Positions 51,126 to 60,734 of a stretch of 64,000 nt of DNA are shown in pieces. The stretch covers positions 186,001 to 250,000 of the forward strand of contig DASXUK010000003.1 of assembly GCA_036504875.1 (NCBI GenBank), written 5' to 3'. Within the stretch, counting starts at the first letter, position 1. Each line of letters begins with the position of its first letter. The position numbers were made by a program, and so were the translations under genes. The DNA is from JACPFJ01 sp036504875. GTDB lineage: Bacteria > Desulfobacterota > Desulfuromonadia > Geobacterales > Pseudopelobacteraceae. The notes below the pieces were generated by a model. It was not told the DNA's origin. It saw only the letters and a program-made list of their open reading frames with translations, and did not search any database.

Positions 51126-52457
51126 TTACCTTACAAGTCGCTGTTCCCGAACCAGATCGAGCGACCTTAGCAACTCAAGAGCTCGAGTCAACTGGTAATC
51201 TTTTTTACTATCAGGGTCAACCAGCCCAGAATGAGGCAATCGGACAGCATCTTTCTTTCCATCTGGAGCCAAGCTTCTTTCAAGGTCTTGCTCCCTGATA
51301 TTCTCTGCTTGACCAGCTGTCTTCTCGATTGGTTTATAGCCAGCAACCAAAACATCAGGTGTGATGCCCTTAGCCTGGATAGAACGTCCGCTAGGTGTAT
51401 AATACCGAGCTGTGGTCAACTTGAGAGCTGCATTCCCTGGAAGAGGGAAAATTGACTGGACCGAGCCTTTGCCAAAGCTCTGCTGCCCCATGATTACTGC
51501 TCGTTTGTGGTCCTGCAGGGCCCCTGCCACAATTTCAGAAGCACTGGCGCTACCGGCATTTATCAAAACAACAATCGGGTAACGTGGTTCCTTTTCACCG
51601 ACAGTGGCGCGGATCATCTGATTAGAGTCCGGCAGTCTGCCTTTGGTCGAAACGATCAGGCTGTTAGCAGGGTCGTGGCCGATAAAACAGTTGGCGACCT
51701 CTACCGCCGAAACCAGTAAACCGCCCGGGTTGAAACGCAAATCAATAACAAGACCTTTGAAAGTTCCTCCGGCAGCCGCTCTTAGTTCTTTAAGGGCTTT
51801 TTTAAAATCACTGCCGGTATGCTCCTGGAACTGAGAGATCCGGATCAAGCCATAGCCAGGTTCTAATATGCGTGTTTTTAAGCTCTTTATTTTTATGACA
51901 TCCCGGATAAGTTTAAAAGTAAGGGGATGATCGACTTTTTCTCGTAGAACGGTGAGCGTGACAGGCGTCCCTTTCTCCCCCCGCATACGGCTGACTGCCT
52001 TGGATATATTCATGCCCCGTGTAAATGTGGCATTGATTTTAAAGATATGATCATTAGGCTGGATGCCGGCTCGAAAGGCAGGGGTATCTTCGATAGGGGC
52101 AATCACTGTCAGTCGATCTTCCTTCATCCCAAGCTCGATGCCGATTCCTCCAAAGGCACCCGATATCTGCTCCTCCATTTCCTTATAGGGCTCAGGCGGC
52201 AGGTAGGCGCTATGCGGGTCCAGGGAGGCCAGAACACCATCCACCATACCTTTCATCAACTTCTTCGGGTCTGGTGGATCCACGTAATACTTAATTACAG
52301 CAGCATGAGCTTCTTTGAGAAGCTGCAGGTATGTCTGTTCCGAAATCGCCTCTTCTTTATTGCAGTGCGACATCAGGATTATCGCAAGACAGATGGCAAT
52401 TGCCGCTAATACAATAATTTGAGTTTTTATCAGTAAAGGCTTTTTCATATCCACCAT
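51126..52457 (-). CDS. S41-family carboxy-terminal processing protease (CtpA/Prc type)
   Basis: 443 residues. An N-terminal hydrophobic signal/anchor (LIKTQIIVLAAIAICLAIILM) precedes the PDZ domain, with GGIGIELGMKEDRLTVIAPIEDTPAFRAGIQPNDHIFKIN. The peptidase domain has GSASASEIVAGALQDHKRAVIMGQQSFGKGSVQ, which includes the catalytic Ser (in SASASE) and Lys (in FGKG). Cleaves periplasmic proteins from the C-terminal side; substrates unknown. The start is ATG 52457, or an in-frame ATG at 52448. Confidence 0.92.
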   Translation of the reverse strand: MVDMKKPLLIKTQIIVLAAIAICLAIILMSHCNKEEAISEQTYLQLLKEAHAAVIKYYVDPPDPKKLMKGMVDGVLASLDPHSAYLPPEPYKEMEEQISGAFGGIGIELGMKEDRLTVIAPIEDTPAFRAGIQPNDHIFKINATFTRGMNISKAVSRMRGEKGTPVTLTVLREKVDHPLTFKLIRDVIKIKSLKTRILEPGYGLIRISQFQEHTGSDFKKALKELRAAAGGTFKGLVIDLRFNPGGLLVSAVEVANCFIGHDPANSLIVSTKGRLPDSNQMIRATVGEKEPRYPIVVLINAGSASASEIVAGALQDHKRAVIMGQQSFGKGSVQSIFPLPGNAALKLTTARYYTPSGRSIQAKGITPDVLVAGYKPIEKTAGQAENIREQDLERSLAPDGKKDAVRLPHSGLVDPDSKKDYQLTRALELLRSLDLVREQRLVR

Positions 52458-52569
52458 GAGAACAGTTAAGATAAGGATTACGTTTACATTATTTCAATTT
52501 TCTTTCCCAGACTTATATTTCTTCTGACACTAAATCGGTAAATTATGCGGACTAGCCACGGAGAGTATC

Positions 52570-53757
52570 ATGTTCAGCGGCATTAACAGCAATGTTCTTA
52601 TACTAGGGTTGGTCAGTTTCCTAACAGACGTCTCCAGTGAAATGATCTACCCCTTGCTGCCTTTATTTGTTACATCCATTCTAGGCGCTGGTCCAGCCTT
52701 TCTAGGGATTATTGAAGGGGTGGCCGAATCTACCGCCGCACTACTTAAACTGCTGTCCGGCGTTCTCTCTGATCGCATGCAGGGGAGAAAAGGTTTAATT
52801 CTTGCTGGTTACTCGCTCTCTTCTCTGTCACGCCCCTTAATGGCTATTGCTGGCTCTCCATTGTTCATCCTGTTGATTCGGTTTTCTGATCGTGTCGGCA
52901 AAGGAATCCGAACTTCACCTCGCGATGCACTGATTGCCGACTCCACCAATTCTTCCATGCGTGGCAAGGCCTTTGGCTTCCACCGTTCCCTCGACCATGC
53001 CGGCGCGATTGTCGGGCCGCTTTTAGCCACAGGATTGATGGCCTGGACTTTATCTGATCTGCGCACAATCTTTTGGTTAGCAGCCATTCCAGGCATACTG
53101 GCTGTGGTTCTAATTATTGTAAAAGTTCGTGATGTACCACGCATCAAGGCAAGCGGCACAGCGATTCCCAGCCTTATTCCCCCTCAAAACATCCGCGGCT
53201 ATCTGCTGGTTCTGCTATTGTTTACTCTAGGTAATTCTTCTGATGTGTTCTTGTTGCTAAGGGCTAGCCAGCTGGGGGTAACGCCAGCGCTCATTCCGCT
53301 GCTCTGGACCTTTTTCCATGTAATTAAAATGCTTTCTTCCATGCCATTTGGCGCCCTTTCCGATCGCATTGGAAGGCGCAGCCTGATCATTATTGGCTGG
53401 TTAGTATATGCGCTGGCATATGCAGGCTTTGCCCTAGCCACCTCAAAGCTCCAAATTTGGCTTTTGTTCGCCTGGTACGGCTTGTTCTATGGAATGACGG
53501 AAGGGGTGGAAAAAGCCTATCTCAATGATCTTTCTGAGGCTGCTGAAATAGGCAGCTCCTTTGGGTGGTACAACTTTGCCATAGGAATCGGTGCTTTGCC
53601 TGCTAGTGTTATCTTCGGCTATATCTGGCAAAAATATTCGCCGGCAATGGCCTTTGGCTTTGGCGCCTGTCTGGCATGCATGGCTGCCATGCTGCTGCTG
53701 GGCCTGAGGCCACGACACCCCGGCCTAACGATGGCTTGCAACCGTCACGAGCCATAA
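52570..53757 (+). CDS. Major facilitator superfamily transporter
   Basis: 395 residues, about 12 hydrophobic segments. MFS motif-A-like loops: GVLSDRMQGRKGLILAGYSLSS and FGALSDRIGRRSLIIIGWLVYAL. DRVGKGIRTSPRDALIADSTNSSMRGKAFGFHRSLDHAGAIVGPLLA is characteristic of a subgroup of MFS_1 proteins. Substrate unknown; drug efflux has been assigned to relatives. No neighbouring regulator. Convergent with ntrX. Confidence 0.88.
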   Translation: MFSGINSNVLILGLVSFLTDVSSEMIYPLLPLFVTSILGAGPAFLGIIEGVAESTAALLKLLSGVLSDRMQGRKGLILAGYSLSSLSRPLMAIAGSPLFILLIRFSDRVGKGIRTSPRDALIADSTNSSMRGKAFGFHRSLDHAGAIVGPLLATGLMAWTLSDLRTIFWLAAIPGILAVVLIIVKVRDVPRIKASGTAIPSLIPPQNIRGYLLVLLLFTLGNSSDVFLLLRASQLGVTPALIPLLWTFFHVIKMLSSMPFGALSDRIGRRSLIIIGWLVYALAYAGFALATSKLQIWLLFAWYGLFYGMTEGVEKAYLNDLSEAAEIGSSFGWYNFAIGIGALPASVIFGYIWQKYSPAMAFGFGACLACMAAMLLLGLRPRHPGLTMACNRHEP

Positions 53758-53806
53758 TTGGTATAAAATGCGCTGAAGTCATACTGTCCGCAGCAGGCCT
53801 TCAGAA

Positions 53807-55174
53807 TTATTTCTTGACGTCGATTCCATAGCTTTTGATCTTACGATGCAGGTTGCTCCGCTCCAGCTCGATCACCTCGGCTGTTCGTGAAATATTCCAG
53901 TCGTTCTCCTCAAGCTTCTGAACGATAAAACCACGCTCGAACTCCTCGCGCGCCTCCCGCAAAGTCCCCAAAACCCCGCCATCTTCACCCGAAGCGGCCA
54001 TTAGATTAATTGTTGCAATTTGCAGGTCCGGGATATCTTCCGGGGTTATCATCCGCCCAGGAGTCATAATCAGTATACGTTCAATGATGTTCTTTAACTC
54101 TCTTACATTACCTGGCCAATTATAACGGCAAAGCTTCTCAAGCGTCTCAAGCAAAAACATCTTTGGGTCACATCCCTCACGGTGGTAAAACTGGCCGACA
54201 AAGTAAGGCACCAGCATCGCGATGTCATCTGCACGCTCCCGTAGTGCAGGAACTCTGAAAGGAACTACATTAAGGCGGTAATAGAGATCTTCACGGAATC
54301 TTGCCTGACGAATTTCCTCCTCTAAATCCTTATTAGTGGCGGCGATAATCCTGACGTCAACCGTTACCAATCGAACTCCCCCTACTCTTTCAAAGCAGCG
54401 CTCCTGGAGTATCCGTAATACCTTGGCCTGAGTTTTCAGTGACATGTCCCCGATCTCATCCAGGAAAAGAGTGCCGCCATCAGCAAGATCAAACTTTCCT
54501 TTTTTCTGAGCAACAGCGCCGGTGAAGGCACCTCTTTCATGTCCAAAAAGCTCGCTTTCTATCAATTCCTCAGGAATAGCGGCACAATTGATGGCAATAA
54601 ACGGTTTGTCACGCCGTTGGCTGTAGTAATGGATAGAACGGGCCACCAGTTCCTTGCCTGTACCATTTTCACCTGTAATCAGCACCGAGGCATTGGTCGG
54701 CGCAACACGCATGATCTGTTCACGGAGCAAGGTTATCTGCGCTGACCTGCCAACCAGCTCATATTCATTACCAGCTGTCCGTTTAAGCTCCTCGTTCTCA
54801 ACTTTAAGCTCCCTCATTGTCAAGGCATTTGAAACAGTGATCAAAACCTTGTCCAAGGAAAGCGGCTTCTCGATAAAATCAAAAGCACCCAGCTTGGTGG
54901 ATCGCACTGCGGTTTCAATCGTACCGTGTCCCGAGATCATAATCACAGTAACCTGCGGAAAAAGTGCTTTCAGCTTCTCCAGGGTTTCCAGCCCGTCCAT
55001 TCCAGGCATCCAGATGTCCAGCAAAACCAGATCAGGGAGGTCTTGGCGGGCGTATTCCAGCGCCTCAACACCGCTGGCTGCGGTCATTATCTGATAACCT
55101 TCATCCTCTAAAATTCCGGTTAGGGAGATTCTAATATCTTTTTCATCGTCCACCACGAGAATCATCTTTGACAT
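53807..55174 (-). CDS. ntrX: NtrX-like sigma-54-dependent response regulator
   Basis: 455 residues. A receiver domain has Asp53 in LVLLDIWMPGMDG. The AAA+ central domain has GENGTGKELVARSIH (Walker A), LFGHERGAFTGAVAQ with the GAFTGA sigma-54 contact loop and GGTLFLDEIGDMSLKTQAKVLRILQE (Walker B). The C-terminal Fis-type helix-turn-helix ends in NISRTAEVIELERSNLHRKIKSYGI. It lies 71 bases after ntrY, its likely kinase. NtrYX relatives respond to nitrogen or redox state, but the signal here is not known. Confidence 0.92.
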   Translation of the reverse strand: MSKMILVVDDEKDIRISLTGILEDEGYQIMTAASGVEALEYARQDLPDLVLLDIWMPGMDGLETLEKLKALFPQVTVIMISGHGTIETAVRSTKLGAFDFIEKPLSLDKVLITVSNALTMRELKVENEELKRTAGNEYELVGRSAQITLLREQIMRVAPTNASVLITGENGTGKELVARSIHYYSQRRDKPFIAINCAAIPEELIESELFGHERGAFTGAVAQKKGKFDLADGGTLFLDEIGDMSLKTQAKVLRILQERCFERVGGVRLVTVDVRIIAATNKDLEEEIRQARFREDLYYRLNVVPFRVPALRERADDIAMLVPYFVGQFYHREGCDPKMFLLETLEKLCRYNWPGNVRELKNIIERILIMTPGRMITPEDIPDLQIATINLMAASGEDGGVLGTLREAREEFERGFIVQKLEENDWNISRTAEVIELERSNLHRKIKSYGIDVKK

Positions 55175-55244
55175 TCGGTACTCCTTAAATGATCAGGTTA
55201 ATCAGAGGGAAAAAACAAATTTACACGACCTCAATCTGTTACCA

Positions 55245-57461
55245 TTAGCCGGCCGGCAACTCTACCACAAAACAGGCTCCTCTTGGCAGGCCATCTCTGA
55301 TCCGCACAAAGCCATTGTGATCGGAAATAATACTGCTAACAATTGCTAAACCAAGACCTGTGCCGGTTTTTTTGGTGGAAAAATATGGTTCGAACAATCT
55401 GGGTTTATCCTCAGCCGAGATTCCGGGGCCATTATCGGTTATTGTAAAGGAAGCCATTTTTATTTCTGAGTCAAAACGGCTGTTTATCTTGACCACCCCC
55501 TGCTCTTCCATGGCTGCCACTGCATTTTCTAGGATATTTATCACGACCCGCTTGATCTGATCACGGTCAATTTTAAGCTGTGGCAGCCGCTCATCAGGAT
55601 TGAATTCAAAAGTTACCCCCCGATGGGCTTCCTGATAAAGGGTCAATGTCTCGCGAATCAAAGCATTCAGGTCATTTGGTTCTGGCTGGATAGCAGGCAT
55701 GCGGGCAAAGTTGGAAAATTCGTTGACTAGAGTTTTAAGCTCATCAACCGATTTTATGATCATCTCGGTACATTCATCGAATACTTTTTCGTCGTCACTG
55801 AAACGGGATAGATATCTTTTCCGGAGCCGTTGGGCAGAAAGCTGAATCGGTGTAAGAGGATTTTTGATTTCATGGGCTATGCGTCTTGCTACCTCGCGCC
55901 AAGCAGCCATTCGCTGTGCTTTCATAACCTGGGTCAAATCATCCAGCACCAAGACAGTACCCATGAAATCGCCGTTTTCATCTCTTAGCATAGTTAAATG
56001 CAGGTGCAGGGCCAATCTGTTCCCACCAACATTCAGATTAATCTGGCGGTTGATCGTGTCCTGCTTAGCCATTACCAATTCCTTAAGACTATCCTTTACG
56101 ATGTCCAGATGACTTTCCCGCAGGACATCTTTAAAATTCCTGTTCAAAACCGACCCGGGATTAATATTGAGAAGTTTCTCTGCCGAGGTGTTTATCGTGG
56201 TAATAGTCCCTTCCCTATCGACTGAAATGACCCCGGCTGCCACATTTCGCAGAACGATCTCCATATAGCGTCGGCGCCGCTCACTTTCCTGGTTGATTCG
56301 ATAAAGCTCCTCGTTCGAATTATTCAGGGCCAGTTGTTGCGTGCGCAGATCATCGGTCATGCGGTTGAAGGATTGAATCAGCATGCCAATCTCATCGGTA
56401 GCATAGGTTTCAATATGTACACCCAATTTACCATCGGCCACGGCGCGGGTTGCCTCAACCAGTTCCTGAACCGGCTTTGTCATACTATTTGCCAAATAAA
56501 CACCCATCCAGTAAGCAAAGAACACAATTACGGCGGTGATTAAAAAGAGTGTAATTATATAACCCGTACGGATTGGATTCTTAAGGATCTTTAGCTGGCG
56601 AAATTCATGATAAGACGCAGTGATTTCCTTCATTTTGTTGACCAGTGAATACGGGACATAATAGTTGACTACAACGACACCGACCACGTCCTTTTCATTC
56701 CAGGTCGAATAGACAGGCACTATTCCGCGAATCAGATCCGCCCGGCCGATCTGATTTACGCGGGTAAGCTCATTGCCGGACAACCCGCGATTGATATCCT
56801 CTGAGGCTGGGTTTGTAAATTCTCCTTTCGGCACCTGCGGATTTGATGCCCGCACAAGTTCCTCTCGCTGGGACGAATAGACCTCCACCACCCCCAGATT
56901 GTATTCCTTCTGCTTCTGGCGGATAAGCTCCTTCAAAAGTGGCAGATTGTCCTGGTTCAGAAGCTTCTGGGCTTTGATAAACTGACTAATTTGCCGACCA
57001 TAGTAGAGCGAGTTGGAGGCCGAGTTTTTATAGTAGATCTGGGCCACCTCCAATGACTCGCTCAGGGAAGTTTCGACTTGGGTATTGAACCAGTTGTGCA
57101 CTGTATTGTTTATAAAGCCTGCTGCAGCAAAAAAGAGCAGCATGGTTGGAACCAGCGAAAGACCAACAAATGAAAGCACCAGCTTGGTGCGTAACTTACT
57201 CGCCAGTGGATTGGTACGGCTTTCCATGAAAAGCTTTACAACATTGCGGCACACCAGGTAGACCAACAGGATGACAAGCAGGATGACGACATTGATGACA
57301 CCAAATATAGCAATATTACTACCCATGGGCGCTTCAGCGCTTATTTGAGTAAGATGAATCTCGGTTCTGGTGAGCAAAATGATCAGTATAATCGCTAAGG
57401 CGATTATGATTGCTTCACGAATCCGCTTACGTCGTTCTTCAACGGTTAGCCTGTTCTCCAT
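55245..57461 (-). CDS. ntrY: NtrY-like sensor histidine kinase
   Basis: 738 residues. Several N-terminal transmembrane segments (about 13-30, 50-72, 90-112) with a periplasmic loop; another near 305-325. A HAMP domain around NSMTKPVQELVEATRAVADG. A PAS domain (about 405-510) has AAGVISVDREGTITTINTSAEKLL. HisKA has RRIAHEIKNPLTPIQLSAQRLRKRY, and the HATPase has NAVAAME, DNGPGIS and GTGLGLAIV. The H-E-I-K-N-P-L-T-P-I-Q motif is typical of NtrY. Cognate of the NtrX gene just downstream. Confidence 0.92.
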   Translation of the reverse strand: MENRLTVEERRKRIREAIIIALAIILIILLTRTEIHLTQISAEAPMGSNIAIFGVINVVILLVILLVYLVCRNVVKLFMESRTNPLASKLRTKLVLSFVGLSLVPTMLLFFAAAGFINNTVHNWFNTQVETSLSESLEVAQIYYKNSASNSLYYGRQISQFIKAQKLLNQDNLPLLKELIRQKQKEYNLGVVEVYSSQREELVRASNPQVPKGEFTNPASEDINRGLSGNELTRVNQIGRADLIRGIVPVYSTWNEKDVVGVVVVNYYVPYSLVNKMKEITASYHEFRQLKILKNPIRTGYIITLFLITAVIVFFAYWMGVYLANSMTKPVQELVEATRAVADGKLGVHIETYATDEIGMLIQSFNRMTDDLRTQQLALNNSNEELYRINQESERRRRYMEIVLRNVAAGVISVDREGTITTINTSAEKLLNINPGSVLNRNFKDVLRESHLDIVKDSLKELVMAKQDTINRQINLNVGGNRLALHLHLTMLRDENGDFMGTVLVLDDLTQVMKAQRMAAWREVARRIAHEIKNPLTPIQLSAQRLRKRYLSRFSDDEKVFDECTEMIIKSVDELKTLVNEFSNFARMPAIQPEPNDLNALIRETLTLYQEAHRGVTFEFNPDERLPQLKIDRDQIKRVVINILENAVAAMEEQGVVKINSRFDSEIKMASFTITDNGPGISAEDKPRLFEPYFSTKKTGTGLGLAIVSSIISDHNGFVRIRDGLPRGACFVVELPAG

Positions 57462-57499
57462 TATGAGTGCCTTGCCCTGGCTGTTTTTTTGTAAACCAT

Positions 57500-59185
57500 T
57501 TACATCCTACCGGAACGGATGATTGCATATACCAGCCAAAGACCGATCACCCCGGCCACTGTGTAACCGAGAAAAGCGAGCACCGGGAACCCCAGTAGTT
57601 GAGGTCCTCTCTCGGTTTGCATGATTATTGATGAACCTATGATCAGAGCCGCCAGGATCATGCTGGAGGAAAGCCGGTTAATGGAACGATCAAATTCAGC
57701 AGTGAATTTGTCGAGCCCGCGATGTTCCAGATCTATTTTGAATTTGTTTTTATTAATACGATTGATTATTTCTTTTAGATCGCGTGGCAGAGTGCGAGCG
57801 AGGTTGATATAGGAAAGTAGAGTCGAATTGATATCACGGGAAATACGCCTTGGGGAGAATTTTTTCTTAAAGGCCTTCTCCATGAACGGGCGCAGATGCT
57901 CGATCATATTAAAGGAAGGATCCAGATTACGCCCCATACCTTCGACAATGACCAATGATTTAGCTAGCAGCATCAGATCGGGCTGTATGCGGATGTTATA
58001 TAAAGTGATAATCTCGATAAACTCCATCAACATTCGACCAACCTCGATCTGCTGCAAAGGAACTTCATAGTAACTATCAATAAAATAAGACAGATCCCTT
58101 TTGAGGGCCCTTACATTGAGGGTATCAGAGGTATCTCCGGTAAATATCAGAAGAGAAGTAACCTCTTCCATATCGTGATTTACTATTGCCAGTAACATGT
58201 CACTTATGAAAGTTTTTAGTTCCTCATCCAGGCGCCCGACAATACCGTAATCCAGCAAGCAGATAATATTACCCGGCATGATCATGACATTACCGGGGTG
58301 TGGATCACCATGAAAAAAACCGTGCTTTAGAACCATTTCTAGGAAAGCGTCGGCCCCCCGCTTGGCAATTATTTTTCGATCAAGCCCAGCTCGATCAAGG
58401 GCATCTAAATCGGAAACTTTAATACCATCTATGTATTCTAGCGTCAGCACCCCATGAGCACTTTGCTCCCAAAACACCTGAGGAAAGTACATCCAAGGAG
58501 TACCCTTGAAATTATCCCTCATTTTTTCTATTGTTTGGCCTTCACGGGTAAAATCCATCTCACGTCTGATTGACCGGGCAAACTCTCGTACAACTCCAAC
58601 CGGGTCATAGACTTCACTGCCGAAAAAATGCCGTTCTGCCAAAACAGCCAAGCCCATTAATCCGCTGATATCAGCCTCAACCAGTTCGGCTACGCCGGGA
58701 CGGCGCACTTTGATAACCACATCCTCTCCAGAGATAAGGCGAGCTCGATGAACTTGAGCAATGGAAGCGGCCGCAAGCGGAATAGAATCAATATTTAAAT
58801 AAAAGTAATCGATCTGACAGGAAAGTTCCCTCTCAACCTGATCCTTGACTTCATCGAAAGAAAAACTCGGCACATTATCCTGGAGCTTTTCAAATTCATA
58901 CACAAATGCAGCTGGCACGATGTCTGGTCGAGTTGAAAGAAGTTGTCCAAGCTTTATGAAGGTTGGTCCAAGTTCTTCCAGCGCCAGGCGCATTCGTTCG
59001 GCTGCAGTTAAACGGGATATAGCAGGATCGTCATGACGCAACAGGCGACGACTTCTAGCCACCATATCGCTTAATCCCATCATTTCCAAAACCTGATCAA
59101 ATCCATAGGCACTCAACACGCGAACAATATTCCAATAGCGCCTGATACTGCGGATATTCCTGTTCAGTTTTAGAAATGAAAGCAT
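57500..59185 (-). CDS. ubiB: UbiB/AarF (ABC1) family atypical kinase
   Basis: 561 residues. The ABC1 KxGQ motif is in FIKLGQLLSTRPDIVP. The Ala-rich loop is AAASIAQVHRA, the catalytic block is FHGDPHPGNVMI, and the metal site is DYG (LLDYGIVGR, usually DFG). Two C-terminal transmembrane helices (about 515-555). Needed for ubiquinone or menaquinone synthesis in other bacteria, and it may act as an ATPase. Follows a phasin-like gene by eight bases and leads into ntrYX, so all four are probably one operon. Confidence 0.9.
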   Translation of the reverse strand: MLSFLKLNRNIRSIRRYWNIVRVLSAYGFDQVLEMMGLSDMVARSRRLLRHDDPAISRLTAAERMRLALEELGPTFIKLGQLLSTRPDIVPAAFVYEFEKLQDNVPSFSFDEVKDQVERELSCQIDYFYLNIDSIPLAAASIAQVHRARLISGEDVVIKVRRPGVAELVEADISGLMGLAVLAERHFFGSEVYDPVGVVREFARSIRREMDFTREGQTIEKMRDNFKGTPWMYFPQVFWEQSAHGVLTLEYIDGIKVSDLDALDRAGLDRKIIAKRGADAFLEMVLKHGFFHGDPHPGNVMIMPGNIICLLDYGIVGRLDEELKTFISDMLLAIVNHDMEEVTSLLIFTGDTSDTLNVRALKRDLSYFIDSYYEVPLQQIEVGRMLMEFIEIITLYNIRIQPDLMLLAKSLVIVEGMGRNLDPSFNMIEHLRPFMEKAFKKKFSPRRISRDINSTLLSYINLARTLPRDLKEIINRINKNKFKIDLEHRGLDKFTAEFDRSINRLSSSMILAALIIGSSIIMQTERGPQLLGFPVLAFLGYTVAGVIGLWLVYAIIRSGRM

Positions 59186-59192
59186 GTCAGCC

Positions 59193-59507
59193 TCAACATA
59201 CTATCTTGGTATCTACCTGAATCTTGGATTCCAGTTCAAGAACCCGCTTGGACAACAACTCAAACTCTTCTCTTGAGACAAGCCCAAACCGATCTATAAC
59301 TTTTTGAACTTCTATTTCAGCTGTTTCACGGATTTTTTCCCGGCTGTCCTTGGCAAGCGTCTGAATTCGATCAACAAAATGTTTTCCTTCTTCCTCACTC
59401 AACTTGTATCTATCTTTCAGTTCAGCAGCAAGTTCCTCGGCTTTTTTTTGAGTAATAGCAGCCACGCCAATCGCAGTCATCACTGTTTTTTCAAAAAAAT
59501 CGACCAT
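59193..59507 (-). CDS. Phasin-superfamily/PHA granule-associated-like small helical protein
   Basis: 104 residues from the ATG at 59505-59507, which has AAGGGG seven bases upstream. The pattern VDFFEKTVMTAIGVAAITQKKAEELAAELKDRYKLSEEEGKHFVDRI followed by a coiled coil (FELLSKRVLELESKIQ) matches phasin/PhaF-like proteins found next to ubiB. An in-frame start at 59528 would add seven residues. It may regulate UbiB or lipid association rather than PHA granules. Confidence 0.75.
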   Translation of the reverse strand: MVDFFEKTVMTAIGVAAITQKKAEELAAELKDRYKLSEEEGKHFVDRIQTLAKDSREKIRETAEIEVQKVIDRFGLVSREEFELLSKRVLELESKIQVDTKIVC

Positions 59508-59661
59508 GTCTTTTCCCCTTCCCACCAAAATGATAATGTATCCGCAGGAAGCATATCACAAGCCGTAGACGATGCAAATCTCAATTGTTGCATTTTCGCC
59601 GCAATTGCCTGGAAGACCGGTGTATGCTATGGTGATTGAATCGAAAAAAGTAGGAGCACAT

Positions 59662-60111
59662 ATGCTGATTAGAGATGGGTTTTCTATAGGGGATGTTAAG
59701 AAAAAGAGCGCTGACAGGAAACCTTCACTTCTAAAAGATGGCTCTTCCTTGTTTGCAGCCGAACTGGATCAGAGAAAATCTGCTGTTGATTCATATGAAC
59801 AGGAGATAGAAGCACTACGGCAGGAAATAGAACAGGCTGGAGATAAGCTGGAGAAAGAACCCACTCTTATGAACTTCAAAAGCTTTAGAGATCAGCTAAG
59901 CAAGCTGGCCAAAAGAATCACAAACGAAGCATATCAGCTGGAAAAGGTTGGGGGCACGCCACAAAATCCTCGTTATTTTGAAATCATTACTGTTATCAAC
60001 GCCGAAGCCGATCGTCTTTATAACATGATCGTCAAAGAAAACAGGGATCATCTGGCTATTACAGCTAAAGTAATCGGCATAAAAGGCATGGTAGTTGATT
60101 TAATTACATAG
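59662..60111 (+). CDS. YaaR family (DUF327) protein
   Basis: 149 residues from the ATG at 59662 with AGGAG upstream. N-terminal segment LIRDGFSIGDVKKK, an acidic central helix (EQEIEALRQEIEQAGDKLEKEPTLMNFKSFRDQLSKLAKRIT) and C-terminal NAEADRLYNMIVKENRDHLAITAKVIGIKGMVVDLIT, all typical of YaaR. Function unknown; relatives have been linked to flagellar or cell-cycle genes in some bacteria. No such context here: it is divergent from the phasin-like gene. Confidence 0.85.
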   Translation: MLIRDGFSIGDVKKKSADRKPSLLKDGSSLFAAELDQRKSAVDSYEQEIEALRQEIEQAGDKLEKEPTLMNFKSFRDQLSKLAKRITNEAYQLEKVGGTPQNPRYFEIITVINAEADRLYNMIVKENRDHLAITAKVIGIKGMVVDLIT

Positions 60112-60130
60112 CATGGAACGCTAAAAGCAA

Positions 60131-60162
60131 CTAAAGGCAAGAGCTGACGCTCTTGCCTTTAG
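60131..60162. terminator. Bidirectional hairpin terminator between yaaR and rplQ
   Basis: CTAAAGGCAAGAGC pairs perfectly with GCTCTTGCCTTTAG (14 bp) around TGAC. It lies between convergent genes. The T tracts are short, so efficiency is uncertain. Confidence 0.7.
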
Positions 60163-60188
60163 AGTTAACCATAATGCAAACTTAATTG

Positions 60189-60695
60189 TTAATCTGCTTT
60201 AGCTTCACATATTTCTGAAGGATCAGCTGCAAGCGCTTGAGCTACATCTATTACAGGAGCTACAACCGGTGCAGCAGGCTTAGCCTTAGGGGCTGCAGCG
60301 ACTTTAACCGGTTTCTGCTTGGCCTTCTTAGGCTCCAAGCCCTCTTCAACCAATTCAATCAGTGAGACAGGTGCCGTGTCTCCCTGACGAATTCCAAGCT
60401 TAATAATCCGCGTGTAACCACCAGAACGATCTTTGTAACGAGGAGCAATAGTCGCAAATAGTTTGGTGACAACAGATTTTTCACGGATATAAGCAGCTGC
60501 CTGACGCATAGAATGAAGATCACCACGCTTGCCGAGTGTAATCATCTTTTCAGCTACGGAGCGAATCTCTTTTGCCTTGGCATCGGTAGTGGTGATTTTT
60601 TCATGGTTCAGCAGTGACGTGACCATATTTCTAAACATCGCTACACGATGACTCGTTTTCCTGCCTAGTCTTCTGCCAGCATTATTGTGACGCAT
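60189..60695 (-). CDS. rplQ: 50S ribosomal protein L17
   Basis: 168 residues. The L17 core (about 1-115) begins MRHNNAGRRLGRKTSHRVAMFRNM and contains RYKDRSGGYTRIIKLGIRQGDTAP. A Lys/Ala/Pro/Val-rich tail of some 50 residues follows that E. coli L17 lacks. Last gene of the alpha operon. Confidence 0.97.
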   Translation of the reverse strand: MRHNNAGRRLGRKTSHRVAMFRNMVTSLLNHEKITTTDAKAKEIRSVAEKMITLGKRGDLHSMRQAAAYIREKSVVTKLFATIAPRYKDRSGGYTRIIKLGIRQGDTAPVSLIELVEEGLEPKKAKQKPVKVAAAPKAKPAAPVVAPVIDVAQALAADPSEICEAKAD

Positions 60696-60734
60696 AACAT
60701 GTTTCCTTTCTGAAGCTGATAACTGTCAGAGGTT